Origin: Rhynochetos jubatus
Lineage: Eukaryota > Chordata > Aves > Eurypygiformes > Rhynochetidae
Reading direction: 5' to 3'
NCBI GenBank assembly: GCA_027574665.1
Contig: CM050650.1
Location: 55,907,304-55,971,303, forward strand
Length of the DNA stretch: 64,000 nucleotides
Made by a program: the position numbers and the translations under genes
Shown: positions 1 through 10,560 of the stretch, in pieces
Layout: every line of letters starts with the position of its first letter
Numbering within the stretch: position 1 is the first letter of the stretch
Notes under the pieces: model-generated
What the model was told of the DNA's origin: nothing
What the model saw: the letters and a program-made list of their open reading frames with translations, nothing else
The model's database searches: none

Positions 1-117
1 TGGAGCCAGTGAACCTGACCATGCCCACGGGTCATTAAAGTCTGAATCAGACATTTTGCAGAACACACTACCTGACAATGAGAAATTCTATTTTGATCTG
101 TCCAGAATTATCGATAG
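1..117 (+). CDS. VIP: VIP precursor, N-terminal propeptide exon (5' part outside window)
   Basis: This is the 3' part of the coding exon before the PHI exon, equivalent to exon 3 of the seven-exon vertebrate VIP gene. Base 1 is the last base of a codon and reading starts at base 2 as GASEPDHAHG, then SLKSESDILQNTLPDNEKFY, then FDLSRIID. The order ANEPD..SLKEDIDMLQN..YYDVSR of the mammalian precursor is recognisably the same, so the propeptide between the signal peptide and PHI is present. The exon ends with two bases of an Arg codon (AG) before the donor GTGGGT at 118, so the intron is phase 2. Signal peptide, start codon and promoter lie left of the window. The fragment encodes spacer propeptide, not a hormone. 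Confidence 0.93.
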
Positions 118-498
118 GTGGGTTTCTTTATTATCATAAATACAAATGATGGTGCACTACTTGAATTATGCCAAAAGATCTGTCACATTTTCAAACTGAG
201 AAATAGGAAAGGAAGAATCAATTATAGAAAAACTCCCCACATGGCCTCTGGTTGAATACTGGTAGCAGTAGGAACGTCTGCAGAAATGTTGATTGCATTG
301 CTATTCTGGCGTGATGAATTTGCTCACTTCCCAGGAAGGGCTAAAAGGTATATTGAGAAATCTGGAAGTTGTTTTATGAAATTAGCTTAATTTAATAATG
401 TACAATAGATAAGGAAAGCAGTATGTTTACAAAATGAACGTTATCAAAATGATATGAACCCAGGTTGTATTGTAGAGTTTATTTATTGTCCATTTCAG
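118..498 (+). other. VIP: VIP intron between propeptide and PHI exons
   Basis: A 381-bp phase-2 intron with donor GTGGGT and an acceptor ending TTGTCCATTTCAG at 498. It is AT-rich, and I see no repeat or other gene in it. Confidence 0.85.
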
Positions 499-603
499 AA
501 ATGCAAGGCATGCTGATGGAATTTTCACCAGTGTCTACAGCCATCTTTTGGCTAAACTTGCTGTGAAGAGATATCTGCATTCGCTTATTAGAAAACGAGT
601 TAG
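499..603 (+). CDS. VIP: VIP precursor, PHI peptide exon
   Basis: This 105-bp exon completes the split Arg codon and encodes NAR, then PHI starting HADGIFTSVYSH and ending KRYLHSLIR, followed by KRV. PHI (peptide histidine isoleucine) is a secretin/glucagon-family peptide released with VIP and acts on VPAC-type receptors. The monobasic Arg before the His is the usual N-terminal cut site. The KR after the peptide is the C-terminal cut site. Mammalian precursors read MGKR at this point; here it is IRKR with no Gly, so the usual amidation donor is missing. The exon is 35 codons long with phase-2 junctions on both sides, so it can be skipped without a frameshift. Alternative VIP mRNAs with and without PHI are known in chicken and turkey. 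The acceptor is CATTTCAG at 491-498 and the donor is GTGAGG at 604. Confidence 0.97.
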
Positions 604-2157
604 GTGAGGTGACACTTACATTAGGTAGAGTTTTTTCCTAGCTGGCTACATTGGCAATTTTTCACCCTACTGTACCTAAGTTTTCATTTTTGTGATTTAG
701 AGGTAATGAAAAAGAAGCTGATACAATGATGGGGGAACTGGAAATCCTTTATAACAACTTAGTGGTATTTGTTACTAAATGAATACATTACTATTTATTC
801 CTGATACAGCTGTGAGGGGTAGAACAACAGACTGCACATAGCATTGATAATAAATACTGGCAATATTATAATGATTATCACATCAATTGGCTAATTTTTT
901 TCTCTGGTAGTGTTTTTGCTAGCTTGGTGGATGAATGGCAAAAGTAAATACAAAATGATTGATTACTCAGTGCTTGCATAACAACAGGGGATTGCTCAAT
1001 GAAATGAAGAAATGATCGGTTTACAGTGAAAACAAAAAGGAATGATTTTTTTTCCCTAATGTAGAACATACTGCCAGATGTTTGGGAGACTGATATTATT
1101 CCAAAAGGATTTGAAAAAGAATGAGGCAAATCCATAGACAAGGGATCTGGATGCAACTTCAAGACCAATACGTTCATAAACTCATGGTCGCAGGATGCTG
1201 GGAAGGATCACTGTATATTTCCCTTTGTTTCGTATCCCTAAGCAGCAGCTACTGGGCTCTCTTGGCAATGGAATAGTAAACTACTTTTGTCTGACCTGAT
1301 ATGGCGGTTCCTTTGAGTGCCTACTTTGTATGCTCCAAAGCTGAGTCAAAATTAGCTCCTGCATTTATGTCAATGCTGCCTTTGTTCCAGAACATACAGT
1401 GCCAGTTTCTCATACATTATAAACTAACATAGATCATTGAAAGCAGAACACACTGAGGCTTCCCAAGGTTGTGCATGAAAAATAGGTCTCCAAGTCTGGA
1501 TTTCACAAGGTGTGTTTTGTCTCCTGATAACTCCTTAAAACAAGCATTTTTAGCTATGTATGAGATGCTATACTCTTACTTTCCTCAGAGGCAAGCTCCA
1601 TCCTCACCGAGTTTCGTATGAACAGTGACCAGGTCCTTTAAGAGCTTACTATGGCTTAAATCAGTCTGTACCTTGGCATTGTTCTAAAATACATTTGTGC
1701 AAATTACAGAAATCAGAATAAAGTCAATTTATTAAAAGGAGTAAGCTGGGCGGTGAGAACAGACTGGAGGGAGTCATGAAATCCACACTGAGACATTTCA
1801 TCCTGCAGGATTCATGGGACAGGGAATCTAGAAATCATTGAGTATGGATCCTAATTGCATGGGCCATGGCAAAGTTGAGCAAGAGAAAGAAATCAGTGGC
1901 AGGTGTGCCCAAAAGAGTGAATACCCATTCTTAGAATTTGGTCCCTGTTACTAAAATATATAGCACGTGATAGAAGCAGTGGCTTCTTTTCAACAAAAGA
2001 AAGATCCAAAGTCATAGCTGGAAATGAAAGCTGAAATGAGAATTTGATTTTATTTGGCTAATCAACCTTGTAAAGTTTGTTTCACTCGTTTAATGGTATC
2101 TTCCTTTGAACTGATACCTTCTATTAATTTTTTTCCTTGTAACTGTTGTTTTGCCAG
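604..2157 (+). other. VIP: VIP intron between PHI and VIP exons
   Basis: A 1,554-bp phase-2 intron. The donor GTGAGG is strong and the acceptor is pyrimidine-rich (TTTTTTTCCTTGTAACTGTTGTTTTGCCAG in two pieces around 2130-2157). I see no transposon, RNA gene or credible ORF in it. The minus-strand 99-codon open stretch at 878-1177 has no family resemblance. Confidence 0.85.
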
Positions 2158-2277
2158 CTCCCAGGACAGCCCTGTCAAACGTCACTCTGACGCTGTCTTC
2201 ACTGACAACTACAGCCGCTTTCGAAAGCAAATGGCTGTGAAGAAATACTTAAACTCAGTTTTAACTGGAAAAAGAAG
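2158..2277 (+). CDS. VIP: VIP precursor, vasoactive intestinal peptide exon
   Basis: This 120-bp exon encodes SSQDSPVKR (the first Ser is split across the junction), then the mature 28-residue hormone from [16 protein letters not shown] to KKYLNSVLT, then GKR. Compared with mammalian VIP it has Ser11, Phe13, Val26 and Thr28, which is the avian form. KR before His1 is the N-terminal prohormone convertase site. Gly-Lys-Arg after Thr28 gives cleavage and an amidated C terminus. VIP is a secreted neuropeptide acting through VPAC1/VPAC2; in birds it is the hypothalamic prolactin-releasing factor and a vasodilator and gut relaxant. The exon has phase-2 junctions on both sides; the donor at 2278 reads GTACTA after AAGAAG. 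The ATG upstream at 2054 belongs to intron sequence and is not a real start. Confidence 0.98.
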
Positions 2278-2936
2278 GTACTACAAGAAAGCAAATATAT
2301 ATTGTTTCCATACTTGTATGGTATTAAGACAAAAAAGATTTATACCCATGGATGTATACAGAGAGAACAAACAAAACAAAATTGCTTCATAATGTAGTTT
2401 ATAACATAGTTTTAAAATACAGCCACTATTTTCTTCCAGACTGGAATGGACACTACAATCAGATTAGAATAAAATAATAAAGAGGAGACAGCATCTGGCC
2501 GTTGTAAAAAAACTTCTGACAGATTCTTAAAGTGGTTTTATTTATTAAAAGGTCTCTTAAGGAAAAAATCCACAGAGATATGGAACACGAACAACAATTT
2601 TGTAAGGAAAATGCACTATTTGTTTAAAATTTCCTTTTAAGTAAACACGTAAAATGAAAATCTACAAGTCCCAGAAAGACCATATGTCCTAATCAGTACA
2701 GGTGAGGAGTGTGAGCAAATGTTTTTGTAGAGCTTATATTCTGTATATGCACTCACTTAGACAACTGCTATTAAATAGCATGCCTCTTCACCCATTCAAC
2801 ATGCTGTTTCATGTGATTTATAGCACTTTGGTATACGTGTAACAGAACGTGCAATAGGTACAGGTAGAAGGCGGCTTTGCTCACTTGTTTTCTGTTTCTT
2901 CTGATTGCAATAAAATTTGTTTCTGATCCGTAACAG
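2278..2936 (+). other. VIP: VIP intron between VIP and C-terminal exons
   Basis: A 659-bp phase-2 intron, donor GTACTA and acceptor GATCCGTAACAG ending at 2936. It is AT-rich, and no repeat or gene was recognised. Confidence 0.85.
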
Positions 2937-3036
2937 CCAGGAAGAGCTAAACCCTGCTAAACTTCGAGATGAAGCAGAACCTTCCTTTTCAGAAAACTAT
3001 GATTCTGTAGATGAGCTGCTGAGCCGCCTCCCACTG
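2937..3036 (+). CDS. VIP: VIP precursor, C-terminal propeptide exon
   Basis: This 100-bp exon completes a Ser codon and then reads QEELNPAKLRDEAEPSFSEN followed by YDSVDELLSRLPL. It is the acidic C-terminal flanking peptide that follows the GKR site of VIP, equivalent to the short SSEGESPDF.. tail of mammals but longer. It ends on a codon boundary, and the donor is GTATGC at 3037. No known hormone is encoded here. The frame stays open from the VIP exon only when the junctions given here are used, which supports them. Confidence 0.92.
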
Positions 3037-4563
3037 GTATGCCCAGATTTTCTTCCCTCTTGCTATCTGTTACTTGACTTGACCCATAAAATGAGATAAT
3101 CATGCATGAGGCATGGCCTATCGGAAAAGCAAAATCATCTAGGAAGAGCCACATTCCACGAAATGCTGCATGTTTCTGTAGGGTTTGTGTCTGAATATAA
3201 TAATCATTTTAATAACAATAATTAATTTATCCCATGATTACTGTTATTGAAAATTTCTAATTAAATGTCACTGTTAATAATACACCTAATTCATTTGGGT
3301 GTTTCAGCTTATGTGCACTGCATCATAAAACCAGAATTGACTCATTTCTAATTACAAAGCTTATTATTTCTTCAGAGAACAAACTCAAAGGTGTTTCTTT
3401 TAATAATAATAGTAATAAAAAAAAAGAAGTTGCACATTTTAACATCTGTTTCATTAGAAGAGGGTTGCCCTTAAAAATAAGCGGATCAGCAATATGGACC
3501 CTAAGCGTTAAAAAGCCCTTGAGTCCCATCAAAGGTGTGCTGCAGAGGGATCGTCTGACATGCAAATATTGCAGTTACTCTTTTCTGTTTAGCTACTGCT
3601 GTTTTTCTAAACTCATTCACAAATATGTTTCTTTGGTTTACTGAAATGTAAACCCTTCTACATCACGGCACTTGCAGGGATATAAAATTGAAATGCTAAC
3701 GTAGAATTGAATTGGTCTTGGTATTCTCAAAACTATATTATGACACTGATGACAGGATGCTCTTTGGCATTCACCTGTGTCTCAACTGCAAGTAAGACAA
3801 AAGGTTATTCCTAAAGATAACATTTTGGAGAGGGGTGGGTGGCATGAAAGAAAAGACATTTGACCAAACTGTTGTTTGCTTCCAAGGCTGGAAGAAAACA
3901 TTCTTTTCCTTTCCACAAATGTGGCAGTATCACTAAAGTTCCCAAAGATTAGGAAGGACATAAATTGCTTCCCTCTTATGGAACAAAGCAATTTGTAAGT
4001 GATGGCATTCAGGAATGTCCTTTCTAGGCAAGATTATTGCAAAAATGTATGGTCCTGGATTCTTTACCTTCTAAAACTTTGGGCATTGATTAAATGAGAC
4101 GGTGAGTGGTGCAGTGGGTCATGGTTGTCTTCCTGGAGATATTTTCAGTCCTTTCCTTTTTTTGCGGGCTGTACTGATGCTCAAGATCTCTCTATTACTC
4201 AGTATTGACTGTTAGTGGTCATTTTATCGCAGAGCCTGGTTGCTGATGTAATGTGTATCAAGCAACCTGAATTTGTGTCAAGGATATGGTTGTTTTCAAA
4301 GTGAGATGTTCTGCGCCGTAGGCCAGTGTGCAGTCACGTTTGCCTAATGCTTCAACCTCTCTTCCTCATCCTCCAGCCTTGTCTGCTGGCTGTAATGCCC
4401 ACCAAGCTCCTGTGAAGAGCTCCATCTCATGCTTGTCAGTCCCAAGCTCAGCAGTTGTTTCATAGCAAGTGCCACTTCTTTTCCGTTGCCTGCTTTAATA
4501 CACCTCTTGATGCAACTGCTTACAAAAATGACTTCTAAAACATATTTCTTCTTTGCTTTTCAG
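3037..4563 (+). other. VIP: last VIP intron
   Basis: A 1,527-bp phase-0 intron from GTATGC to the acceptor TTTGCTTTTCAG ending at 4563. It includes a short AT-rich stretch at 3195-3290 with TAATAAT-type runs. No transposon or RNA gene was recognised. Confidence 0.8.
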
Positions 4564-4850
4564 GACCTCTGAAGGACACCCGGTAAAGTCTATGACAAGA
4601 ACAAGCTATTTTTGAGTTCCACATAGTATTTCAAAGAGATGACTTTAGTCATCAAACCAGAACAAATACGTTGTGAAGTGAAAGTTGTGATATATTTGTT
4701 TCTTATGTAATAAAAGTTGATATTTACATTGTAAATATTACTCTAGAGTTCTCTACTGAAAGCTGTACATATGGATGCCAGTTTAACACATGAGAAGTCT
4801 GTGAGTCCATATGCTGTAAATCCTTTACTTCAATAAATTCATTTGAAAAT
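4564..4850 (+). CDS. VIP: VIP last exon: final two codons, stop and 3'UTR
   Basis: After a strong pyrimidine-rich acceptor the exon reads GAC CTC TGA, so the precursor ends ...SRLPLDL with the stop at 4570-4572. The rest (4573 to about 4850) is 3'UTR. It is AT-rich and contains two canonical AATAAA hexamers. The 3' end is placed about 10-15 bases after the second hexamer, just before the GT-rich TGAGTGTG at 4849; cleavage after the first hexamer would give a 3'UTR about 120 bases shorter. Only 4564-4572 is translated. The end position is an estimate. Confidence 0.8.
4709..4714 (+). promoter_or_regulatory. VIP: polyadenylation signal (proximal) of VIP
   Basis: AATAAA in the VIP 3'UTR, about 140 bases after the stop codon, within TATGTAATAAAAGTTG. 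It could produce a short 3'UTR form. Confidence 0.6.
4832..4837 (+). promoter_or_regulatory. VIP: polyadenylation signal (distal) of VIP
   Basis: AATAAA followed about 12 bases later by a GT-rich stretch (TGAGTGTG), the usual layout of an efficient cleavage and polyadenylation site. Confidence 0.6.
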
Positions 4851-7800
4851 GAGTGTGCAGCTGAAAAGAGCCCATTATTACTAAGTAATTTCCTTAATTA
4901 ATTAATTTTGGGTGTGCTACATCTTAAGATAAGCATGTGTGATAATAGGGATACACTTTCAGATAGCTTCATAAACAAGTGTAAAAACATGAGGAAAAGT
5001 ATGTGCAAAGTGTGTAAAAATGCGTTACAAAGCTCTCGGAAGGTTACTGAGAGGCTAAAGGGAATGCTTTGATGGCAACTTACCAAGCAACTAGATAAAA
5101 TGAAAAAGCATCAAAAATTATTTGACCTTTGACAGCATCTTTCCTCCCTGTTCACAGTTTTAGTATTTCACAATATGCAAATTATATTAAGACAGAAATG
5201 CATCCTTTATTTTCGGTTGTGTTTTGGATGCTGTGGAGCTGACAACTCAAAGAATGCTATCCCTTGATTCGGTTGGTGCCTAAAGTCACCAGGTATTCTA
5301 CATTTAATTATCTATAGCTTTGATGATGAAACTATTCCTTACACAGAAAATAGATCTGATGACACTTCACTCTTTTTTCAGAATGAATGTAATTTACAGA
5401 ATATGCAGACAATAAATGATTTTATTATCCTGGCAAACTATTACTAGTTTGAATCAGTGCTTCAAGTAGCTGGAACAGTAGAGGGCCCAGTAAGTGCTGT
5501 CTCTACTATAGTAATAGAGGAAGATACTATTTTTAAACTGAGGTATACTATGTTGTCTTAGAAAGACAAGCAACTAAACCTCCAGTCCCCATTTCATTAG
5601 TTTTATATCATTGCATCTTAGTATGGAACTGGAAATTTACAGCTGATTACTGTTGCTGCAAATCAGAATCTGGTTGTATTGTATTAAAATTGTAGATTTA
5701 AGAAACTGGATCATTTTCTAAAGAATTATTTACTGTTGTAAGGACCAATAATTCCATTGCAGTGAGGAAAGTCTGCGGTACTGCATGCACAACATATGAA
5801 ATGCATATTCATGCATGATACCAGCCATAACACTCCCATGACTCCCCTCCCACCTCCTAGAAAGAGATGAAATTTGAAGTTGAAAAACTTATCAGACCTA
5901 CTTACAAGTTCAATTTGGAATTTCAAGTATATTTATATATCATACATATGCACACGTAGACAGTGATAAAACTGATTTACAAGTTTCACTTAGAAGTTTA
6001 CTGTTCTCATTTAGAAGGAAGCCTCAAACATGATAAAATTTGAGATTTATGAGGACTAGTTCTCATAAATATGTAGCCTTCTGATTTGCAATTGGAATTT
6101 TGGCAACTGCATTTCAAGCGAAAACCAACTTGCACAGATCAGATGCTATTATTGCTATTTCTTTCTAGCCTTGACAGAATTTATTTTAGCCTAAGTCAAT
6201 GCATGGTTCACGAAAGTATGAACAAACAAAAGTTAGACGTAATTTTGAAGTCTTTTCTTGAAAGGTGGTCTTCAGATGGTGGTGCGCTCTCAATTCCTAT
6301 CTTATTATGAAAACCTGAGTACAAAAGTGTCTTTGTAAATATTTGAAGGATACTAACAGACATGATACAGTACTTAACTGGAAGTTTTCTTCACTGTAGC
6401 TGGAACTTTGTTAGGATTCCTGTGATAACTACTCTTTAAAAAATAATGGAAAAAAATTACCAGAAGCAAAGCTCCTTATGGTCTTCATACACAGAACTTT
6501 TTGCTTAAATGTACATAATGCTCATTCACTCAATTTAAACTAGCAAACATTGGAGTGATTAAACTTTTGACTCCACAATTCCAGCAATCTTTTCTTTTTT
6601 CTAAGTTTGGTGTTTTTTGGTTGTTTTTTTTTTTTTTTTTTTTTTTTTAATTCATTTCCAGCTTACCAATAAGGCATCTTATGGAAGAGCTTGTCACTCA
6701 TGGCTAATGTTTAATCTCCCCAGTAATTTGTTCTCCATAGAAAACTGCAGAACCGTAGAACATATATTTTCTTTGTTACAATGGACAGGCTTACAGAAAA
6801 AAGGGATGCTTATCAGGAAATCATGTCTATCAATATAATAAAATACAAAGTTAAAACCCTCATTGTAATAAATAGTACTGTGATATCTTCCTCACAGGGT
6901 TAGCAGATAGGGACAGTCTAAATGCCATGCTAAATTTTATGTACATTTTAGCAAAACCCAGTACTGAAAGGAGAGATACTAACCTTCATAATAATATAAC
7001 TGACTTCATATTTATGTTAGAGGATGGCTTTTAACTCATCATAGCAGCTTTTGACATTCTATAATGCTCAATTAATACATTCAGACTAGTTAATTGTGGA
7101 AGATGTAACATTGTTCACCTCAACTACGTGGGCAAGCGGTTATGGTAAGGTTAAATGATAAAATTGAAGAGAAAATTGCAATATTTAACTGAATGAGACA
7201 GATTTTCATTCTGTCACTGAGTCCTGACACGTCACCAATCTTTAAATCCATCTGCAAAATGTCATAAGAGTGGAATCAGAGTGTTGCATTAATGAGGGAG
7301 AATGAAAGGGGCAACCCTAAAGAGAGTGTCGAGAGGACGGCTAGAAGGAAAACAAATGCTTGAGATATTTAGAACAACATCACTGGCAGAGAGAATGCAA
7401 CCACTCAGGAGGAAGGAATAAAACTATGAAGGATTACTGGTGTGTGTCTTAAACCTCTCACAGTGTTTCTCTAGAATTTCACTTCCAACACAGGGTAGGA
7501 ATACCTGTGATCCTAGAGGACAGAACTTTTTTTTTTTTTTTTGAGTGGGGTTTGCTTTTTGGACCTTCCCCATGGAGCACTTAAAGAAAGGGACAGAATC
7601 ACCTTTCAGTACTGGAAGGGGATATTTTCTGGTCCCAAAACCACAGGGAGGATTTGCATGCTTGTGTGCATCTGTACAATCATCACCTACTCAAGAGCAA
7701 CCTTCAGGATTGTGTATAAGACCATGAGAATTAGAAAAGTTGACAAAACATTTTAAAATTACAGCTGGTAATAGCACATTAAAAATGAATAGAACCTTAG

Positions 7801-9228
7801 CAGCTCCTCTTATATTTCAAATGGGTTTGAGGAGCTATGAGTATTTGTACCACCTGAAAGTCTGAGACAAAATTTCTGTTTAAAAATATGAAAATAGGTA
7901 ACTTGTATCCAAAGTATAACTTCACATATGGGAATATTGAATTCTCCCTGAAGACAGACCTTTTGAGAAAAGCTGTATGCATATAGGAACCATTTATTTG
8001 TTTGCAAGGCATTAGGGAAAGTTAGGTGGAAAAGGCTGTCTATTGCCTCATGTGACACTACCCATGATTTCTACTACCTCTTTTATTTTTCCTTATTTTC
8101 TCTCTCCCTCCTCAACTTACCACAGGCTTCCCCACTCTTTGTTAATACTCTCACCTTTGGCTTGCAAAGCTAGTGTATGAATGTATACTTGTGTTTTTGG
8201 GAGGAACAATTGCATCAGACCTTAAATTTATGGTACAACAATCTAATAACTGCCAGCCTTGGTTATGGAGAAGAACATTGCAGAGAACCTGGGACAACCA
8301 GGTTCACAGGAGCAACCTGTCCTGCTCACAAGCAGCCCCTGACTTCCCACTGGAGATTTCCCATTTGGTTTGTACTGGCGCAGAAGTCTGACCTTTCCTT
8401 GGATACATCAAACAGAATGTGTGGCCTCCCGGCGCTTGTACTCTCTTGGGAAACGACAATATTTTCAGCTTTTCTCCTTTCTGCTTTGGAACAGTCACAG
8501 ACAAATCACTTGCGAGGTTGACAAGCTGGTTTAGGATTAAAGGTAGGAAACCAGACACTGGTCTTCTACATAATTATTTTAAAAAGTCCAAAGAATAATT
8601 TGGTGCATCATCTGCTTCTCAAGTAAACAAACAGGAATACTTTTACTTCGGTTTTACACACAGATACATGCAGGCTACTTAGTATGGATGGGAAAAATCA
8701 GCTTTGCCTTGTGAGGATAAATGTTTTCAATAACTGCATTGATCAACGTGTAAATAAAAATATAACTGATTATTCCAAGATTGAGGTGAAAGTGACAGAA
8801 ATCATAATGGTACAGTGAAAAAGATAATTCTCTTCATATCAACTCTGTCATGGTGAGAACAGTAGTTTCAATACAACATGTTTTTGGGAAAAACTGTTGT
8901 TTCAGTAATGAGGGGAAAAAAAGGAGAAAAAATGTCTTGTCCTTCCCCACTGGGTGAATTGTTTAATACTAGATAAGAGTTTTTCATAGGAAAATACACT
9001 TAAAGCATGTAGATGAGGTTGGTGCATGAGATCCATTTTCTGGATCCTTTCTGGAACTGGCCCGGACATTTAGAAGCCCTATTTCACATTTCAGTGTGAA
9101 TTTCACAGCATCTGAAATCTAAGTTATTTCCAAACATGGGATATAAATGCTTTTAAGATGTTGATCTTATTTCTTAATAGCTGTCAAATCAGAATTTGCT
9201 CTTATCCAACACATATTCTCTTTTTTGG
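4851..9228. other. intergenic, no gene recognised
   Basis: AT-rich sequence downstream of VIP. Visible structure is limited to a T25 run at 6624-6648 and a T15 run near 7528-7542. Open stretches such as 7541-7756, 8177-8521 and 8304-8558 (minus) show no family resemblance. Confidence 0.6.
6624..6648. repeat. poly(T) run
   Basis: About 25 consecutive T. No LINE or SINE body was recognised next to it, so it is most simply a mononucleotide repeat. Confidence 0.85.
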
Positions 9229-9231
9229 CAT

Positions 9232-9253
9232 GGGGTGGGGGGGGAGGGTGGTG
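9232..9253 (+). repeat. G-rich tract, possible G-quadruplex
   Basis: Runs of four, eight and three G separated by single bases, then GGTGG. This can supply four G-tracts of three or more with very short loops. Folding is inferred from the pattern only. Confidence 0.5.
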
Positions 9254-10379
9254 GAAAGTAGAAGAGAAGCTATAACGGTCACTGTCTCCTATAGTTAGAT
9301 GAGATGTATTAATGAAGTACTTTCTACTTAGGAAATGTACACACAGCAGGAATTTTTGCCAGTAGCATATGAAGTAGCCAGGCTATTGACTGGGTAGGGC
9401 AAAGACGGAACGATCTTTAGTTTTGCTTGTAAAATTACCTGATAGTGTTGCCACTTGGCCGAATGGCAGGAGGTGTCAAGTTCTTGCACATCAGCCTTTT
9501 AATAGAGAAGAAATTTTTTATTGTGGGTGGGTGGCTGGCCTGGGTTACTCCTAGTTGTTTGCTTATTTATATACTATCAAACTGCTTTTTACTGGAAGTG
9601 GTCACAAATATGTTTGACAGATGCCTTATCACCATTTGTTGCTATTTGAACACAGCTCTTCATCTTTGTCTTTCAGCCAATCCCTCTTCCCATAATCACA
9701 GCCAAGAACATCTGCACACTGTTTTAAGCAGGCAGTTTTGCCTCTTATTAGGGAGTATAGGAAACAAACTGCTGCATTCTAGGAAGACTCTTCATGACAA
9801 GGCTAGGGATATATATAATTTATGCAGAAAGACTGAAACTTGGTTAGAAAGTAAGAAGAGTTTGAAAATTCCTAGATTTGGTGCCAATGTTTTCAGTCCT
9901 GTCTGGTGATTCCTTTCAGAGCAGTGCATAGCACTTGGCACTGCAAAGCTGGTGTCAGAGCTCCAGTCTTGAGATGTGAAGCACATAGTAAGAAAGAAGA
10001 AAGTAGCAAATGTTGAGACAGAGCAGTTGAAGGCTGTGTCTTCAAAAAGTACCCAGTGTTAAACCTAGTTTATATACAGCTTTTTGTTCCCTGTAGATTT
10101 AAGACTCTGGCTTTGAGAGGAAAGGAGGAGTCATCTCTTGCTGTCAGAGGACTTCACATCATGCAAGTCCGTTCATTAACTTAAGAAACTCCATCAGGAG
10201 CACAGCTGGGTTGATTGTCCCCTAATTCTGCTGCTGCACGGCAGCTTCTGGATCTCATTGGGAACCTTCTTCTAAATGGCAGACTAAATGCTTGACAGAC
10301 ACCTTTGTTAGCACACATTTGTCACCATCCTAATGTCCTCATTCTAAGAGTACCATTACACTTCTCAGGGAGATGTATT

Positions 10380-10560
10380 CCTGGATGTATTTATAGACTG
10401 TGTTTCCATCCCAGCCTTTGCTTCATTAGGCTAAAGAAACAAAGTCTGTCTTGTCTCATCTTGTAAATGACTCTCCATTTCTGAGACTCTGCTGGAGCCC
10501 CATGCTTGCTGGGGTCTTGTTCCAGAGACAGTTTAACACTCTTAAATTACAGTTTACCAG
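10380..10560 (-). mobile_element. possible ancient CR1/L3-like LINE fragment
   Basis: The + strand order CTTCATTAGGCTAAAGAAAC .. CTCCATTTCTGAGA .. TTGTTCCAGA resembles the reverse complement of the region near the end of CR1-type ORF2, where LFSLEKRRLRGDLI-like text is encoded. Divergence is high and boundaries are unclear. Confidence 0.3.

Noticed and set aside
2054-2392. 112-codon frame containing the VIP hormone, with ATG in the intron
   Set aside because: The frame merely reads through intron on both sides of the VIP exon; splice sites at 2157/2158 and 2277/2278 define the real coding part.
9445-9909. 154-codon open frame on the + strand
   Set aside because: No domain, family or splice support. 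Composition matches the surrounding non-coding DNA, and it is long only by chance over a large interval.
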